Origin: Nereocystis luetkeana
Taxonomy: Eukaryota; Sar; Phaeophyceae; Laminariales; Laminariaceae
Assembly: GCA_031213475.1 (NCBI GenBank)
Contig: JARUPZ010000027.1
Span: 2,045,001-2,109,000, forward strand
Reading direction: 5' to 3'
Length of the DNA: 64,000 bases
The position numbers were made by a program, and so were the translations under genes. This document shows positions 1 to 11,286 of the stretch, piece by piece. The stretch's first letter is position 1, and every line of letters begins with the position of its first letter. The notes under the pieces are model-generated. The model made no database searches and had not been told where the DNA came from. It was given only the letters and a program-made list of their open reading frames with translations.

Positions 1-64
1 GCACTACCTGGCCTTCATGGAGTGGTTCGTCTACACGCTTCCCGAAGTGGCCCTGCCAGTCAAG
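1..64 (+). CDS. Exon of unknown gene, first in window (partial)
   Basis: The open frame from base 2 encodes 21 residues rich in aromatic and hydrophobic side chains (HYLAFMEWFVYTLPEVALP...), then AAG|GTATAC gives a donor in phase 0. The composition fits a membrane-associated or buried segment. I cannot assign a family. The exon continues beyond the left edge. The 1.28-kb intron that follows holds a 201-bp tandem duplication and otherwise nothing recognisable. Confidence 0.6.
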
Positions 65-355
65 GTATACCTCGTGGCTGCCGTTCGAGTATATGGTTGG
101 ATTTTACGTTGTTCTGAGCTTGAATATTGATATCAAGTATATGTAAACATTTTGAGATACTATCGTACGTGTCCGTGACACCTTTTATTTATTTGTCATG
201 TCTGTGCTGGTACTTTTTGACTGTGGTAGCGCCGCCTTTCGATCTGACCGTGCTGTTAAAATCGTGCGCTATGGAATATCTATGCTACCTTGTATTCGCA
301 CGACCTATTCTGTGTTCTGGTCTTGCTACTTGTCGTCAAGACGACGTACCTTGGT

Positions 356-757
356 ACCTTTATTTTCTTTCTAATCCGTCAGCGGTATCTCTACGTCATT
401 ATGATCTTGCTATGTTGTTGAATCGTGCATTCGTTATTCGTTTTTACTTTGCTAGTTGTCCCGAACATATGTCTTGATGTTGCTATTCACTTGTATAATA
501 CACAGTATATGAGTACCTCCGATGGTTCTGGCCTGAAGGTGGTGGTTCCCCTCCCTACCTTTATTTTCTTTCTGATCCGTCAGCGGTATCTCTACTTCAT
601 TATGATCTTACTATGTTGTTGAATCGTGCATTATTCATTCGTTCTTACCTTGCTAATTGTCCCGAACATGTGTCTTGATGTTGCTATTCACTTGTATAAT
701 ACACAATATATGAATACCTCCAATGGTTCTGGCCTGAAGGTGGTGGTTCCCCTCCCT
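356..757. repeat. Tandem duplication, two ~201-bp units
   Basis: The stretch starting with the motif TTTATTTTCTTTCT at about 358 is repeated from about 559 with roughly 5-7% differences; both copies end in GGTGGTTCCCCTCCCT. It lies inside the first intron of the plus-strand gene. Short open frames here are accidental. Confidence 0.85.
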
Positions 758-1343
758 GCCATCTAGGCAGCTTAGGCCCTAGTCTCGCGGTGTCTTCTCT
801 CGACGTTACAATAGTTGGGTGTACATCAACTTGTTGAGATATGTTTTCTTGCCTGGTGTGACTGCGCTGTGTGCGTCCGCAATAACGTATAAGGTTGTGG
901 TCATGGTTGTGATGGAAGATGGTTGGGAGGGTGTGGGGTCTGAATTTCCATCATACTGTTTGACGCTGAAGGAGGCAAACAGGGTTGACAGGAAAAAAAC
1001 GCGGCGCAATACGTGCCCCTTTGTAGTGACAAGAGCCGGTAAATATCGTTACATTTATCGTTACATTTTGGGCGATGGTAGGCCGCTTATTCGAAGGAAA
1101 GCATGAAACCGAGGATTGAGGATGATACACCTCTTACTCGGTGCTGGTATCTTGGGTTGCCTTATTGTAGAGTGGCCATCTGGGGTTGGTGCCACCCCGG
1201 ATCTCGTGAGCATGTTCTACGCTTGGTGCGTGGCCCCAATATTACAGCACCGTCACAAAGCCAACATATTCGCGCAATGACGATTGATTCGACTGACCGT
1301 CCCCCCCACCCGGATGGTGTAACTCTCCGCCCGTTCTGACCAG

Positions 1344-1439
1344 ATCTGGCGCATGTACAGAGCCCTGAACGACGACAACATCCCCTTCGTTTCTTTCCCT
1401 TTGTCGCAAGACAAGAGCGCCTTCTATTCCCACAGACAG
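1344..1439 (+). CDS. Exon of unknown gene (second in window)
   Basis: An acceptor CCAG precedes ATCTGG at 1344 and the exon ends CAG|GTCAGT at 1439. It is 96 bp, exactly 32 codons, phase 0 to 0, matching the previous exon. The encoded stretch includes WRMYRALNDDNIPFVSFPLS and reads like a structured globular segment. It has no low-complexity sequence, unlike the later exons. I do not recognise the family. Confidence 0.6.
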
Positions 1440-1576
1440 GTCAGTCGCTCGTTTCATCACCTGTTCGGGCTATTAATAGCGGCTTTTTGTAAGTTATGTT
1501 GCCCTTCGACAGCGTGTCGTACATGCTCTCAATCCAACTTGAATACAATTTTCTTCAAGACCGCAATACACCCACC

Positions 1577-1693
1577 TGTACTACGGGAGGCCATAGCTAA
1601 TAGGACCTAACGGTACACACGAAAACCTTTATACCTGGTATTCAAAATGTTTATAAACAACATTTGGTCCTATTTACTATGGTCCCCCGTAAT
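1577..1693. mobile_element. M1 MITE copy (TA target)
   Basis: Terminal inverted repeats close to TTACGGGGGACCATAG and its complement bound a ~115-bp AT-richer core. The left end is degraded (CTACGGGAGG). The flanks fit a TA duplication. The core carries one TACCTGGTA not found at that point in most other copies. It sits in the second intron of the plus-strand gene. Confidence 0.8.
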
Positions 1694-2659
1694 ATTAATA
1701 GTAGGATCTCTTTTATCACGTTGAACCCACAATTTTTTCCTCATTTGTCTTGTTTGAAGGCTCCTACTTACACCTCCCTCCCTTGGCAAACTCTCGTGTA
1801 CCTTACTCCTCGGCACTTTATTTTATTATTAATTCATTTTCTGCCCGCTCATTATCCTACTGCTACTATAGTCGTACATATATACTATCAATATTAATAC
1901 TATCTGTTATTTTGAGCTCGAGCTTTTTGTGTGTGTGTGTGTGCTCTCATGTTCCTATTACTGCCGTGGCGGCGATCTAGATGTTGTCTTGAGCCCGGCC
2001 CGCGTCGTGGGTGCCGCGACTTTCTGTTTTTGCGAAACACGCTCTATAGGCAGGGCAGACCGAGGCCCACAAAATCCACGCACGGCACAGATGTCGATCT
2101 ACTGTAGGACATCTATTAATAGAGCATCTAGATGCTATGCTTGCCGTTGAGCTATGATATGTTGTGTATAAACCGCACCAGATACTAGATCCTACCCGGC
2201 AAGCGTGCGTGCAAGAGCCGTGTCATACAGATCATACGGGTCCCACTCGGCAAATATGGTCCGAATCGCAGTAGAGCCTGTCACTTATTCGAGATGCGAT
2301 CTGATTGGCTCAGGGCCCGGGTTAGGGTTGCTCTCATTGGCTCCGGGTTAGGGTAGGGTCTAATCGTCTCGTACACAGTGTGTATTAACCATTGTATCGA
2401 ATATGTGGTGAGTAACCATCCTACTGTAGATACTACGGATGAACGCCATACCTGCCCTAAAAAATCTAGATCATGACCTGTCGGGTGTCTGAGCATCTCT
2501 ACCACGAATGCCCTGGTGGCCAGCCCGTGTGCCTTGGTTGTGGAGGGCACACCTCTTTTGTCGCAGTGCTTGCTCTCCATTCCGGTGTCATCGTTGGTTG
2601 TGGCGTGTATCGGTACCACGAGCGTAGCACATCATGATCATGGGACACGACACACTCAG

Positions 2660-3090
2660 GTCGTCGCAACCATCGTGATTGTTATTGCTACGGTCATCGC
2701 CGTCGCTGTCATCGAGTTTATCGCTATTACGAGGGACCATAGTTAATAGGACCTATGGTATCCATAAAAACCTATATACTTAACCATTTTTACTAAGAAT
2801 ATTAGGTCCTATTAACTATGGCCCCCCGTAATAGCGTTATCAAGGCGACCATCGTTTCGGGTATATCGTCGCCGCCCTCGTTATCTCTAGCGCCACGGTC
2901 ATCGTTACCGTCGTCGTTATCGTCATCGTTAGCGTTTCAGTCATAATCGTCGTTGTATTTTTCACTGTCGTTCTTGTTGATAGTCATCGTTATTGTTTTT
3001 GCCATCGGTGCCGTTACACGCGGCCACCATCATATTCACTTTTTCAGGGCTATCGTTGTCTTTACCTTTTCGGCCATCGTGAGAGTTCGG
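2660..3090. repeat. Cryptic trinucleotide-rich tract (ATC/GTT type)
   Basis: Imperfect runs of ATCGTT, GTCATC and similar triplets fill this interval, interrupted by an M1 MITE. The long open frames on both strands follow from the triplet periodicity and are not supported as genes. Confidence 0.6.
2725..2834. mobile_element. M1 MITE copy (TA target)
   Basis: This copy has good inverted ends, ATTACGAGGGACCATAG at the left and the complementary end at the right, with TA on each side. It lacks the TACCWGGTA insertion of the copy at 1577: at the equivalent place it reads CCTATATACTTAACC. Confidence 0.85.
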
Positions 3091-3264
3091 GGTAGGGTTA
3101 TCATTGCGCCAATCTCTATGGTTATCGTTCTTGTGTTACAGGCCATGTCTGGGCCGGCGATTCCGGGACGCTTCAGCTTCCGCTTCTCCCGGCAACCATC
3201 GTGCGTGACGGTGGACTACACTGTGCAGGCCACTGCGGTCGAGGGAAGAGCGCAGGTGACAAAC

Positions 3265-3500
3265 AGTTCCATTCCATTCGGGTAGGATAGGGTATAAGGG
3301 TGTGGGGCTAAGCTTTCCATTCCAGTCGGGTTGGGTTGAGTAGGGTAGGTGGCCAATATTTCGATTCCAGTCGGGCCGGGTAGGGTAGGATAAGGTGACC
3401 AGCATTTCCAGTGGGGTAGAATAGAGCAGGGTAGGTGCCGGTAGGTGACCAACCTTTCCTGTCCAATCGGTTAGGATGGGGTAGGGTAAGAGGTAGGGAC
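3265..3500. repeat. Degenerate tandem repeat, ~50-55 bp, about 4 units
   Basis: Units share TTCCATTCCAGTCGGG followed by GGGTAGGGTAGG-type sequence. Minus-strand open frames here (repeats of the form PTRPDWNR) are a by-product of the periodicity. Confidence 0.7.
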
Positions 3501-3535
3501 AGTATCGCGGCTATGCTGTGGTATTATGGCGGCGG

Positions 3536-3706
3536 TTGTGTGGGGGGGGGGAGGGGGGGAGGGTGTACTTGATAGGAGATAAGTACTCAATCTCATGCAT
3601 GGCCGCAGTCGTATGACGGTAGACCCTCGCATCCCTAAAGTGCCGGGACGGAGCATGTTGGGCTTTCACCGACCAGACAGACATTGCTTGCACCAAGCGC
3701 GTTGTG
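3536..3706 (-). mobile_element. Poly(C)-ended retroposon-like repeat, 5'-truncated copy
   Basis: Read on the minus strand this starts near the GCGCTTGGTGCAAGC motif, passes GAGGGTCTA...CATACGACTGCGGCCATGCATGAG and ends GTACACCC followed by a C-run (a G-run on the plus strand at 3541-3560). It matches the 3' portion of the full-length copies at 9930 and 37130. Confidence 0.75.
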
Positions 3707-4691
3707 TGTGGGGGGGGATCTTTTGGTTAGGCGTGTGCTCGGTGCTCGAGGTATCATAAAGTGGGTCGGGGTTGCCTGTCGTCTGGTGCTTGCGTCGCTT
3801 TGTTGTGGATTGCAGAAGACGGCGGTATGGACGATTGGTGGGTTATCGGCGAGGTTGTTTCGTGCTCCACGTCGGAACGTTCCTGGAGTGCTGATCGACT
3901 GATGTGCTGATCCACTGAAATACTGAAATGCGCTGATATTCGGACAATTATACTGATACACTGATGTACTACGCACTGGTGTTGTGACTGCTGTGCCCCG
4001 CCTGACTTCTGTGATGTGCCGTGTTATCTTATGTTGTGCTGTGGTGTGCATGGTGTTGTGCTGTGGTGTCGCCAGGCGACGGTGATGAGCTACCGGATCA
4101 AGATCAGCTCCATCGACATCAGGGTGAGATGACACAGAGTCCTACTGTCAGTGCATTCGGGACTGAAGAGGGGAAACGTTTCGATAGTAGATGGCGACTA
4201 ATCTAGTCAACCAACCAGATCAACCAGCCAGATAAAGAGCTGAAGGAGATGCTCGGTCGTTTGAGCAGTGTCGGTCAGAGTATCGATGTGTCCATGCCAA
4301 GGAGCGCTTGCGCCGGTGGGTCAGCTGATAAACTGAACCAAACAAACTCACAATTCATTCATTTCACCAAGCACGGTGCAACGGTCACGCAAGGAATAAA
4401 TCAACACCACGCGAGAAAAAATAGTATCAACGAACATGTCTGCCATTTTCCGGTGCTAGCCTAGCCAGCCTAACCTCCGCCCCCCCCCCCCCCCTCCCCC
4501 TCACCCATCCCGCGCTTCTCACCGTCCGTCATGCTTCCCCCCCGCCCTCCTTTTCCCTTCCGTTACCCCCTCCCCCCCCCCCCTTCTTCGCCTCTTTCTT
4601 CCGGGACCCACTTAACTTCAACATCTCCGACCCCAACCTCCAATTTCTGCAACAACTTCAACTGCAAAACCAACAACGTGGAAACGAAAAG

Positions 4692-4866
4692 ACGATTATG
4701 CTTCGCATCGAGAACCTGCTGCTCCGCGGAGACGGCCAGGTCACTCAGGGAAGAATGCTCGAAGAAACTTCCCTCGTGCAGGGCCCCGCGGCCGAGAACG
4801 GCGCGCGCGGCGGCGCCAACGGCTCTAATGGCACCAACGGTACTAATGGCGCTAGTGGGGGCGGAG
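4692..4866 (+). CDS. Exon of unknown gene, Gly/Asn-rich (third)
   Basis: The minimum exon starts after GAAAAG at 4691, the first AG following a ~220-bp pyrimidine tract, and ends GGCGGAG|GTGGGC in phase 1. It encodes a helix-like stretch (MLRIENLLLRGDGQVTQG) and then a Gly/Asn/Thr linker. The frame stays open upstream to about 4581 through a Gln-rich stretch (NLQFLQQLQLQNQQRG) that also looks coding, so the true start may lie further left; the poly(C) there has no AG. The phase-1 end joins correctly to the exon at 5907. Confidence 0.55.
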
Positions 4867-5524
4867 GTGGGCAGGGGACGGTGGGGCCCACCGGAGGAGC
4901 GGTGCCGAATGGGGTCACGGGACTACGCGACGGCTCTTGTGAGACGGGTTCTTGGGGGAAGCTTTGGGGAGGCGTTTCTCTATGACACTTTTAGTTCGAT
5001 ATTTTACCGGTAGTCATTTTTTCGGTCGCTGTGCGTACGCGGCAGGGGTAGGGTGTCCCAGTACATGCGTACCAGGCACGTGCTACATTAGTTATCTAGA
5101 GTTACGTACCAGGTATATTGTCAGTGCACACGCATTAGTGCGTGTTTATGTGTTTCGTGTTCGTAGTCTAGAAACTCACGGGTATTGTAAGCCTTCACTT
5201 ACCTGGTACGTAGTGGTACATGCGCACGTGACGTGGTAGCTCTTGAGGCTCACGACGAGAGCGACTTTTTTTCGTTCTGCTTCGTGGTTTCCGGCGGCAT
5301 GTGGTGTGTCGGCGCGTGCGCGCTAGGGGCACGCTACCCGCGATGCCTGCGCCGTCTATCAATACCTGGTAGGTGTTTTTTGGTGCCAATGTTCTCGGCG
5401 GCCTGTGTTGTTTGTCCTCCTTTCGTTTTGTGTCGTCGATACACGTATACGGAGCCGGGCGGTGTCCATCAAATAGTTCCCCCATGCCGTCCTAGAAATG
5501 GACGGGATGCGGGCGGACACAGTA

Positions 5525-5790
5525 CCATACTCGGGGAGAAATATGCGGGGAAACCCAACTGACCATGTTCGAGGAGGCCCAGCACTACCTTCGAGGTAGA
5601 CCCAAACCCGTAGTTGGCGTAGTTGGTGAAACCTTAATCCATATTCGGGGAGACCCTACGCCCTGTTCGGGGGGACCCAACGGGGGGACCCAACAGTCGC
5701 CCGGGTAACTAACACACTCCATGCGGGGGCTATTATACCGAACGGACCATATTCGAGGAAAAAACCAACACCACATGCGGGAAGGCTTCA
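5525..5790. repeat. Degenerate ~30-bp tandem repeat
   Basis: Imperfect units of the form CATATTCGGGGAGACCCAAC recur with variable spacing through this interval. It lies in the intron between the exons at 4692 and 5907. A (GCCT)n run follows at about 5866-5882. Confidence 0.6.
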
Positions 5791-5906
5791 ACACGCCCTC
5801 TTAAATTTAGCCATCAAGGCATGGATTTGAACATCAACTAACAGAATTGTATTTGTTCACCTCTGCCTGCCTGCCTGCCTGCTTGCCTCTGTACGGACAC
5901 GCGCAG

Positions 5907-6184
5907 GGAGTCTGGAGCGCGTCATCGCCCAGGTGAACATGGAGGAGAGGCAAGAGCACCCGAGACCCGCGCCTGTTGACCCGGCTGGCGGCGGCTACCC
6001 CGGTGGCGGCAACGGTGGTGGTGGTGGTGGTGGTGGTGGTGGTGGTGGTGGTGGTGGTGGTGGTAGTGGTGGTGGTGGTGGTGGTGGCGCTGGTGGCGGT
6101 GGCGGCGGTGGAGGACCCGGTGGGAGCGCAGGCGCCGACGGAGGATCCGGATGGACTGACATGTTCCAGGGGATGACGGTTGAG
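5907..6184 (+). CDS. Exon of unknown gene with polyglycine tract (fourth)
   Basis: The acceptor CGCAG precedes 5907 and the donor is GAG|GTGTGT after 6184. It opens with two bases that complete the previous codon and closes in phase 0. It encodes a short amphipathic helix (SLERVIAQVNMEERQEH), a Pro-rich turn, then about 40 Gly residues mostly from a GGT microsatellite (about 6014-6095), and ends GWTDMFQGMTVE. The GGT run is likely length-variable. Opposite-strand poly-Thr and other-frame poly-Val readings of the same microsatellite are artefacts. Confidence 0.6.
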
Positions 6185-6267
6185 GTGTGTGTGTTTTTGT
6201 CTCCGAAGGAAGGGTGGGCGTGGTCGTCGTGCTTCTATGACTCTGTGATGGCCGGTATGGTCGGGGG

Positions 6268-6358
6268 AGGGGGCGGGAGGAGGGTGTTCTCGAGTTCTAC
6301 ACCGCCGTAGTCGCATATATAACCATAGACACCCGCATCCCTACGATGCCGGGGCGGT
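6268..6358 (-). mobile_element. Poly(C)-ended repeat, short truncated copy
   Basis: On the plus strand a G-rich run is followed by GTGTTCTCGAG, CCGTAGTCG and ACCCGCATCCCTACGATGCCG, the order seen in other copies of the family. It is diverged and sits directly downstream of the exon ending at 6184. Confidence 0.55.
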
Positions 6359-6720
6359 TGGGGGGGGAAGGGGGGGGGGGGGGGTAGTTGTGATGCGAGA
6401 GTGGGTGTGTTGCTCTATGTGGGAGCGGAAGTCGTGGTTGTCGGTTGTAGTTCACCGTGCGAGTAGGCACGACGGGCGGGGGGGGCTCGGGCGCTACATT
6501 GCGATTTGGGGGTGTTTTTTTTACTTGCGTCGTTTTGTTATTATGTTACCCAAAGTCATTCCTCCGACGGCACTGAATCAGAGCTCAACGTGTAGTGACA
6601 TGCAAAAAAATGTCGTGGCTACTGTCTACCCATCTCCGACCCACCCTCCCCCTTTTGCTGCTCGCCGTTTTTTTTTTGCATTCCTTCGTCGCTCGGGAAC
6701 CGGCTGCTCTTCCTTCTCAG

Positions 6721-7129
6721 CTCGCGCAAGCACAGGCCGCCCAGCTTCCGGGCGATGGTTCGCTGTCGCACCTCCACAACCCCGGGGCAGCGGCCCTCGG
6801 TGTCCTCCAGAACCAGAAGCACCACGATGGGGGCGGGGCGGGGGGAAACCACCCACGCGACCCTCGCCAACACCCCCCCCACCCTTCCCATCAAGGCCAG
6901 CACGGTGGAAGAGGGGGTGGGGATCACCAACGCGTGCACCACGCTGGCCAGCAGCAGCAGCAGCAGCACCACGAACGTGGGCAGAGGGGTGAGGACCACC
7001 GGATGGCGGAGCATGCCCACCAGGCTGGGCAGCAGAGGTCCCGGGGCGGCGGAGGTCCCGCGGGTGGAGCTGTGGATCGGCGTGGGGGGCCGGGAGCGCA
7101 GCAGCAGCAGCAGCCTTTCACGCAGCACG
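6721..7129 (+). CDS. Probable Gln/His/Gly-rich exon of unknown gene (fifth)
   Basis: A strong acceptor (pyrimidine tract then TTCTCAG) precedes 6721, and CAGCACG|GTGAGC closes the exon in phase 1. Its start phase 0 matches the exon ending at 6184. It encodes LAQAQAAQLPGDGS, then His/Gly/Gln-rich low-complexity sequence with two polyglutamine runs from CAG repeats. The composition fits the other linkers of this gene. The antisense strand also has an open frame here that reads as leucine-rich membrane helices, with weaker splice sites; I favour the plus strand but the choice is not certain. Confidence 0.45.
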
Positions 7130-9481
7130 GTGAGCTGTTTGGTGGGTCGGGGGTGGGGTTGTTGTCGTGGGCGGTGGTGGGGGTGGTAGTCGTGTTGGTG
7201 TGTGGTGGTGGTTGTGGTTATTGGCGCTGATGTGGATGCTGGTGGTGGTGGTGGTGGTGAAAATATTTCGTGTAAGTATTGGTGCTGATGTCGCTGTTTT
7301 TTTTGTGACGCTCTGGTTTAGACGTTTCACGAGTGGGCCAGGTTCGTGGGGTTCGCGGAAGGTCGTCGCTTTTCCTTGCCGTCTGCTCCGATAATCGTTT
7401 CTGTTGTTCGTGCTTTCTGTGAGTTATTCCGCCTCTGTTACCGCGAGAGGGAGTTGCCTGCATTTTATCCTCGTTGTGTTCTATTCGCGCCTTTTTTCTA
7501 TTCCCCTTACTTTTTTTTATGGTAAACGACAGGATTGCCAATTAGCAAGACGCGTTCATGCTGCTCAATTTTTTCTCGTGTGCGCGGTTTGCGGCACCCA
7601 TGGGTCAGTAGCTTGCACCGATCGACTCAGCAGCAGTGTGCCCTCCCCCTGTCTCTTCTTGGCTGACGTTACGTTCGTCGCCTTGTCTTGTTTTGTCGTG
7701 CTTCGCCTATCCTTGCCTTGCTCTGTTTGTTTATCGTGTCCTACCAATAGCTTGCGTTGTCTTGTCTTCTTCTAAGCGTGTCTTGCCTTGCCTTGCCTTG
7801 CCTAATCGTGTGTTGGCCCTGGCCTTTTGTCCCGTCTTGTCTTGTTCTGTGTCGTCTCTGATGGATAAGGAGAAGGGCAACCACCGTTTATGTACGGGCC
7901 CGGGGGAGGAAGGTTGACAGTCCAGACGGTGAGTGCTCGCAGCGATCCGACACCAGTAGCTACAACAGTAGCACCCCGAGAGAGCTCGACGGAGACTCCT
8001 TGCAGCTTATGAGCGTATACGCACAGCGCAATTGCTGGTGACCAAATGCGCGTGCGGCGTTGGAAGGGGGGGAGGGGGGTTGTCGGGGTGGTATAACGAT
8101 GGCGACCCCGCGCTTTCCATTTTAGGAGCTGCGCTACTAGAGGTTTGGCGTTGTTTTGGCGCTTTGAACTTCGAAATTTCTCGATGTTTCTAGTTTTGTC
8201 GAAGTCAGTGCCCCCGCTGCCGCCTCGTACGACGGCGGTGGTCGGGGGGAGCTCGAGGTGGTGAACCGGTCGTGACCCCACGCGTTCTAGTTCAGGCACC
8301 GCCCGAAAACGGCCTTTGTGAATTTGTGGTAGGATCGCTTCATCGCTATATATATACTGTATTCGCAGGGCTCGCTCGCCTCGGTATTTATTTTTGTGTT
8401 GAGATTTTTTTTCCGTTTGTGGTGTTGTTCGGACGGGACACGGCCGGCACACGGTGCTTGACTGCGTTGGGCGGGATTAAGCCACGACGGCGTTTCACGG
8501 GATGATGGTAAATATCTCGTGGTCCCGTGAAAATATTGATGTCGCGTTCCCGTCCAAACCGGTTCCGCCCCGTACAACCCTTCGGAGGAAAAGTCAGCGG
8601 GGTTCATCGAGGTTTGCGCGCAATGCGTCCGACCGCACACCGCGTTACCCTCCGCTGGCTATAGCTAAAACTCCGGCGGTATTCCACGATCTTGCCCTGC
8701 TTGGACGAAGCGGTCGATGGTCCGCACTGTCTTCTCATTATATCTTCATTCCGAAAAAAATCCCAGGCTGCTCGAGAAATTTCTTAGGTGGTCCGGGAAA
8801 TTTCCTTGGCGGCCGGGGTTAGGGTTAGTGTTGAAAGCAAAGGAAAGAAGGGGTCGCTTTGCTTATTGCTTATTTAGGGGTTTCGTTGCTTGGTTAAGCA
8901 CCTCCCTTGCTTATGGTTTGTATGGCGTTTAGTATAATAATCTAAAACCCATATACCGTATATAATATTATATGGAGTATGTACCTACGACATTTTTGTT
9001 TGGTGACACTCAAACCCATACGATATGTAGGTGCACTAAAACACACAACACTTTTTGTTTATGTGGAGTTTACAATGGGCACTACAGGTAAAATAAGCGA
9101 ATACACGGGGCCCAGATGCTTTGATTATGCTTACAGGTAAGCATCGGGAAAACTCGATTGAGCATGCTTATTTCAGTTCCTTACGGACACTATTAATTGT
9201 TAGGGTAGGCAGAGGCCGAGGGTTACAGCCCTCAACTCCGGCGAGCCGGCTTCCGCATCGAGCGGTTATGATCACCGCGTGCGAGATGTCAGTCAGTCTC
9301 TCGTCGTTCCTGTCTGCTGACTAAATAAAAGACCAACTCTCGTCGTTCCTGACTGCTGACTATTAATAAGTAAAATACCAACACGTACACGACATGGCGC
9401 TCAAACAAGCCTCCCGTCAAATCCCTCGCTGCGCCCCCTTCCCCCCCTCCCCCCCTCCCTTCGTTTTACGCCTTCCTGCAG
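7130..9481. other. Intron-like interval, no gene seen
   Basis: After a GT/GGT-rich start (7140-7260) the interval holds TTGCCTTG-type pyrimidine repeats (7680-7850), a 41-bp tandem repeat near 9310-9370 (TCTCGTCGTTCCTG), and no convincing exon. A minus-strand frame at 7802-8452 is long but has no recognisable domain or clear splice sites. One missing exon of the surrounding gene may lie here. Confidence 0.4.
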
Positions 9482-9619
9482 GGAGAAACCCTGAGCTTTT
9501 TCGACGACCCTCCTCAGGGAAATCACGTTCAGGGACCGGGTGGGGGTGGAGCGGGGCACGGCGCGGCGGGGAGCGGAGGCATGATGAACTTGGAGTTTGT
9601 CGAATTCTCTTCGTTCCAC
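9482..9619 (+). CDS. Probable exon of unknown gene (last found)
   Basis: A pyrimidine-rich tract and CTGCAG precede 9482; TTCCAC|GTGAGG closes it. It is 138 bp, 46 codons, phase 0 to 0. It encodes GETLSFFDDPPQGNH, a short Gly-rich linker, and a hydrophobic/acidic end MMNLEFVEFSSFH. Style matches the other exons of this gene. Phase does not match the exon ending at 7129, so an intermediate exon or an alternative splice is implied. I found no exon further right that clearly continues this gene. Confidence 0.5.
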
Positions 9620-9929
9620 GTGAGGCTGAGCAGCGGAGGGGGGTATTGAGGAAGGGGTGTTGTTGTTCGTTGGGTCTGCGTCTGCTGGTCGGTTTGAAGC
9701 GGGCTTTACTAGTCGCTGGGAGTCGGCCGAGCTTAAGAGCTGAGAGCTGAGAGCATCGCACACGCAGAAAAAAAAAAAACCTTGAAAAAGAAGGGCGGCG
9801 TTATGTTTGCTTGGCTTGGCTTGGTTTGTTCTTTGTAAATGTTTTCAAGTTCATCGTGATTTTCGGGCAAACCTCACCCCTGCCTCCGCCCTCTGGATAA
9901 CCCACCCCCTCCCCCCCTATTTTATATAG

Positions 9930-10445
9930 GTTGGGTTGGCGGTCGGTTGGCAACGACACTGTAAAACATGCCGCTCACTACGTGAGCTAGACAACCAGGG
10001 TACCGTTTTTTTTTTTTTGGCGGTCGCCCACCGCTGGTTGTCGAGTTAGATCATTTGTGCGAGGCAAAGAACCTTTACTTCGCACAATTGGGAATAGTAT
10101 CACGTAGTGTTCAAGGTAAGGCACCCAAGAGGCAGTTACATAGTGCTCCCATTGATGTCTCTGGAAATGCCTACACCGGAAATTAAATCAACTCATTGAA
10201 GCTGTCGTCCATATGCAAGTCCGCCTCAAAAGCGGTTCTTAGTGGGATGCAGCTCACCCTTCATGCGACTCGCCAGACACCTCACGGCACTACGCGCTTG
10301 GTGCAAGCAATGTCTGCCTGGTCGGTGAAAACCCGACATGCTCCGTCCCGGCATTGTAGGGATGCGAGGGTCTATGGTCATACGACTACGGCCATGCATG
10401 AGATCGAGTACATCTCTCCTATCGAGTACACCCCCCCCTCTACCC
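9930..10445 (+). mobile_element. Poly(C)-ended retroposon-like element, full-length copy
   Basis: The element starts near GGTTGGGTTGGC, contains an inverted pair around a T-run (GAGCTAGACAACCAG ... CTGGTTGTCGAG), and ends with CATGCATGAGATCGAG, then ATCGAGTACACCCCCCCC. Full-length relatives are at 34945-35550 (plus) and 37130-37770 (minus). This copy has no M1 MITE at the site where the other two carry one. No coding capacity is evident. Confidence 0.75.
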
Positions 10446-10982
10446 ACTCGGTCTCGTGACACCTAGCAAGTTGTGCCGACCCTACTAAGTGGTATCTACC
10501 ATCCAGCTCCTTCAAAAATGGGAAATTAACATCCTCGTTTTTTTCGGGCAGACCTCACCCTCTCCCCTTCCCCCGATCACCGACGCACTCGCTCTCTGAC
10601 AAATGCCTCCTCTCAGGAACTCCTGGTGTTTTTCGGGCGCACGTTAACTGAGCGTTATGACACCACCAAGGAAGAGCAAGAGACCATCCCCTCCCCCATG
10701 TACATGCACAACATGGACGATTAGGCACAGCATGGACGATTATAGAGACAGACTCAATCCAGCCAAGTCAGACCAGCCACACTTCTTGCGCCTAGGCGGT
10801 GCCCACCGTTTTTTTATTATCATTCCGAAAAATATCCCTACTCCACTTTCCAAGTAGTTTGTACTAAAAAACGTGGGCACAGTAGTGAGTGATAGGGCAG
10901 TGTAGTCTTTTGAAACCGGTGAGCGGGTTTGTAGTGGTCATCGATGGGGTTTCCGAACGGGAGGATTAACGGAGAGGAGGGG

Positions 10983-11122
10983 AGCGGGGGGGGGGGGGGG
11001 GGGGTGTACTCGATAGGAGAGATGTACTCGATCTCATGCATCGCCGAAGTAGTCGTATGACCATAGACCCTCGCGTCCCTACAATGCCGGGACGGAGCAT
11101 GTCGGGTTTTTTCACCGACCAG
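10983..11122 (-). mobile_element. Poly(C)-ended repeat, 5'-truncated copy
   Basis: A ~20-base G-run (plus strand, 10987-11004) is followed by TGTACTCGATAGGAGAG and GACCCTCGCGTCCCTACAATG. On the minus strand this is the 3' end of the family ending in poly(C). Confidence 0.8.
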
Positions 11123-11254
11123 GCAAACAGAGGGGGCGGGGCAGTACTCATTGTCATGCGTGGTAGTCGTATGACCATGGACCCTTGCACCTCTGCAATG
11201 CCGGCATGGAGCACGTCGGGATTTCACCGACCAGGCAGTCATCTCGCGCGCTTG

Positions 11255-11286
<32 letters not shown>

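Larger units (their letters stand above)
1..9619 (+). other. Multi-exon gene, Gly/Gln-rich protein, unknown function (5' partial)
   Basis: This entry groups the plus-strand exons at 1-64, 1344-1439, about 4692-4866, 5907-6184, 6721-7129 and 9482-9619. I do not recognise the protein. Exons 1, 2, 3, 4 and 5 join without breaking the frame (phases 0, 0, 1 and 0 at the successive junctions), and every internal boundary has AG upstream and GT downstream. The 5' part encodes folded, aromatic-rich sequence; the middle and 3' parts encode long Gly, Gln and His runs typical of disordered linkers. Exon 5 ends in phase 1 while the exon at 9482 opens in phase 0, so a small exon between 7130 and 9481 is missing from my model, or one of these two exons is wrong. 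No start or stop codon is located; the gene begins left of the window. Introns contain an M1 MITE, tandem repeats and poly(C)-family fragments. Confidence 0.55.

Noticed and set aside
3635..4135. 166-codon minus-strand frame
   Set aside because: It runs through a poly(C)-family repeat and CTGAT-rich degenerate repeats; no domain, no splice sites.
5834..6316. Minus-strand frame with a poly-Thr run
   Set aside because: It is the antisense of the GGT microsatellite in the plus-strand exon.
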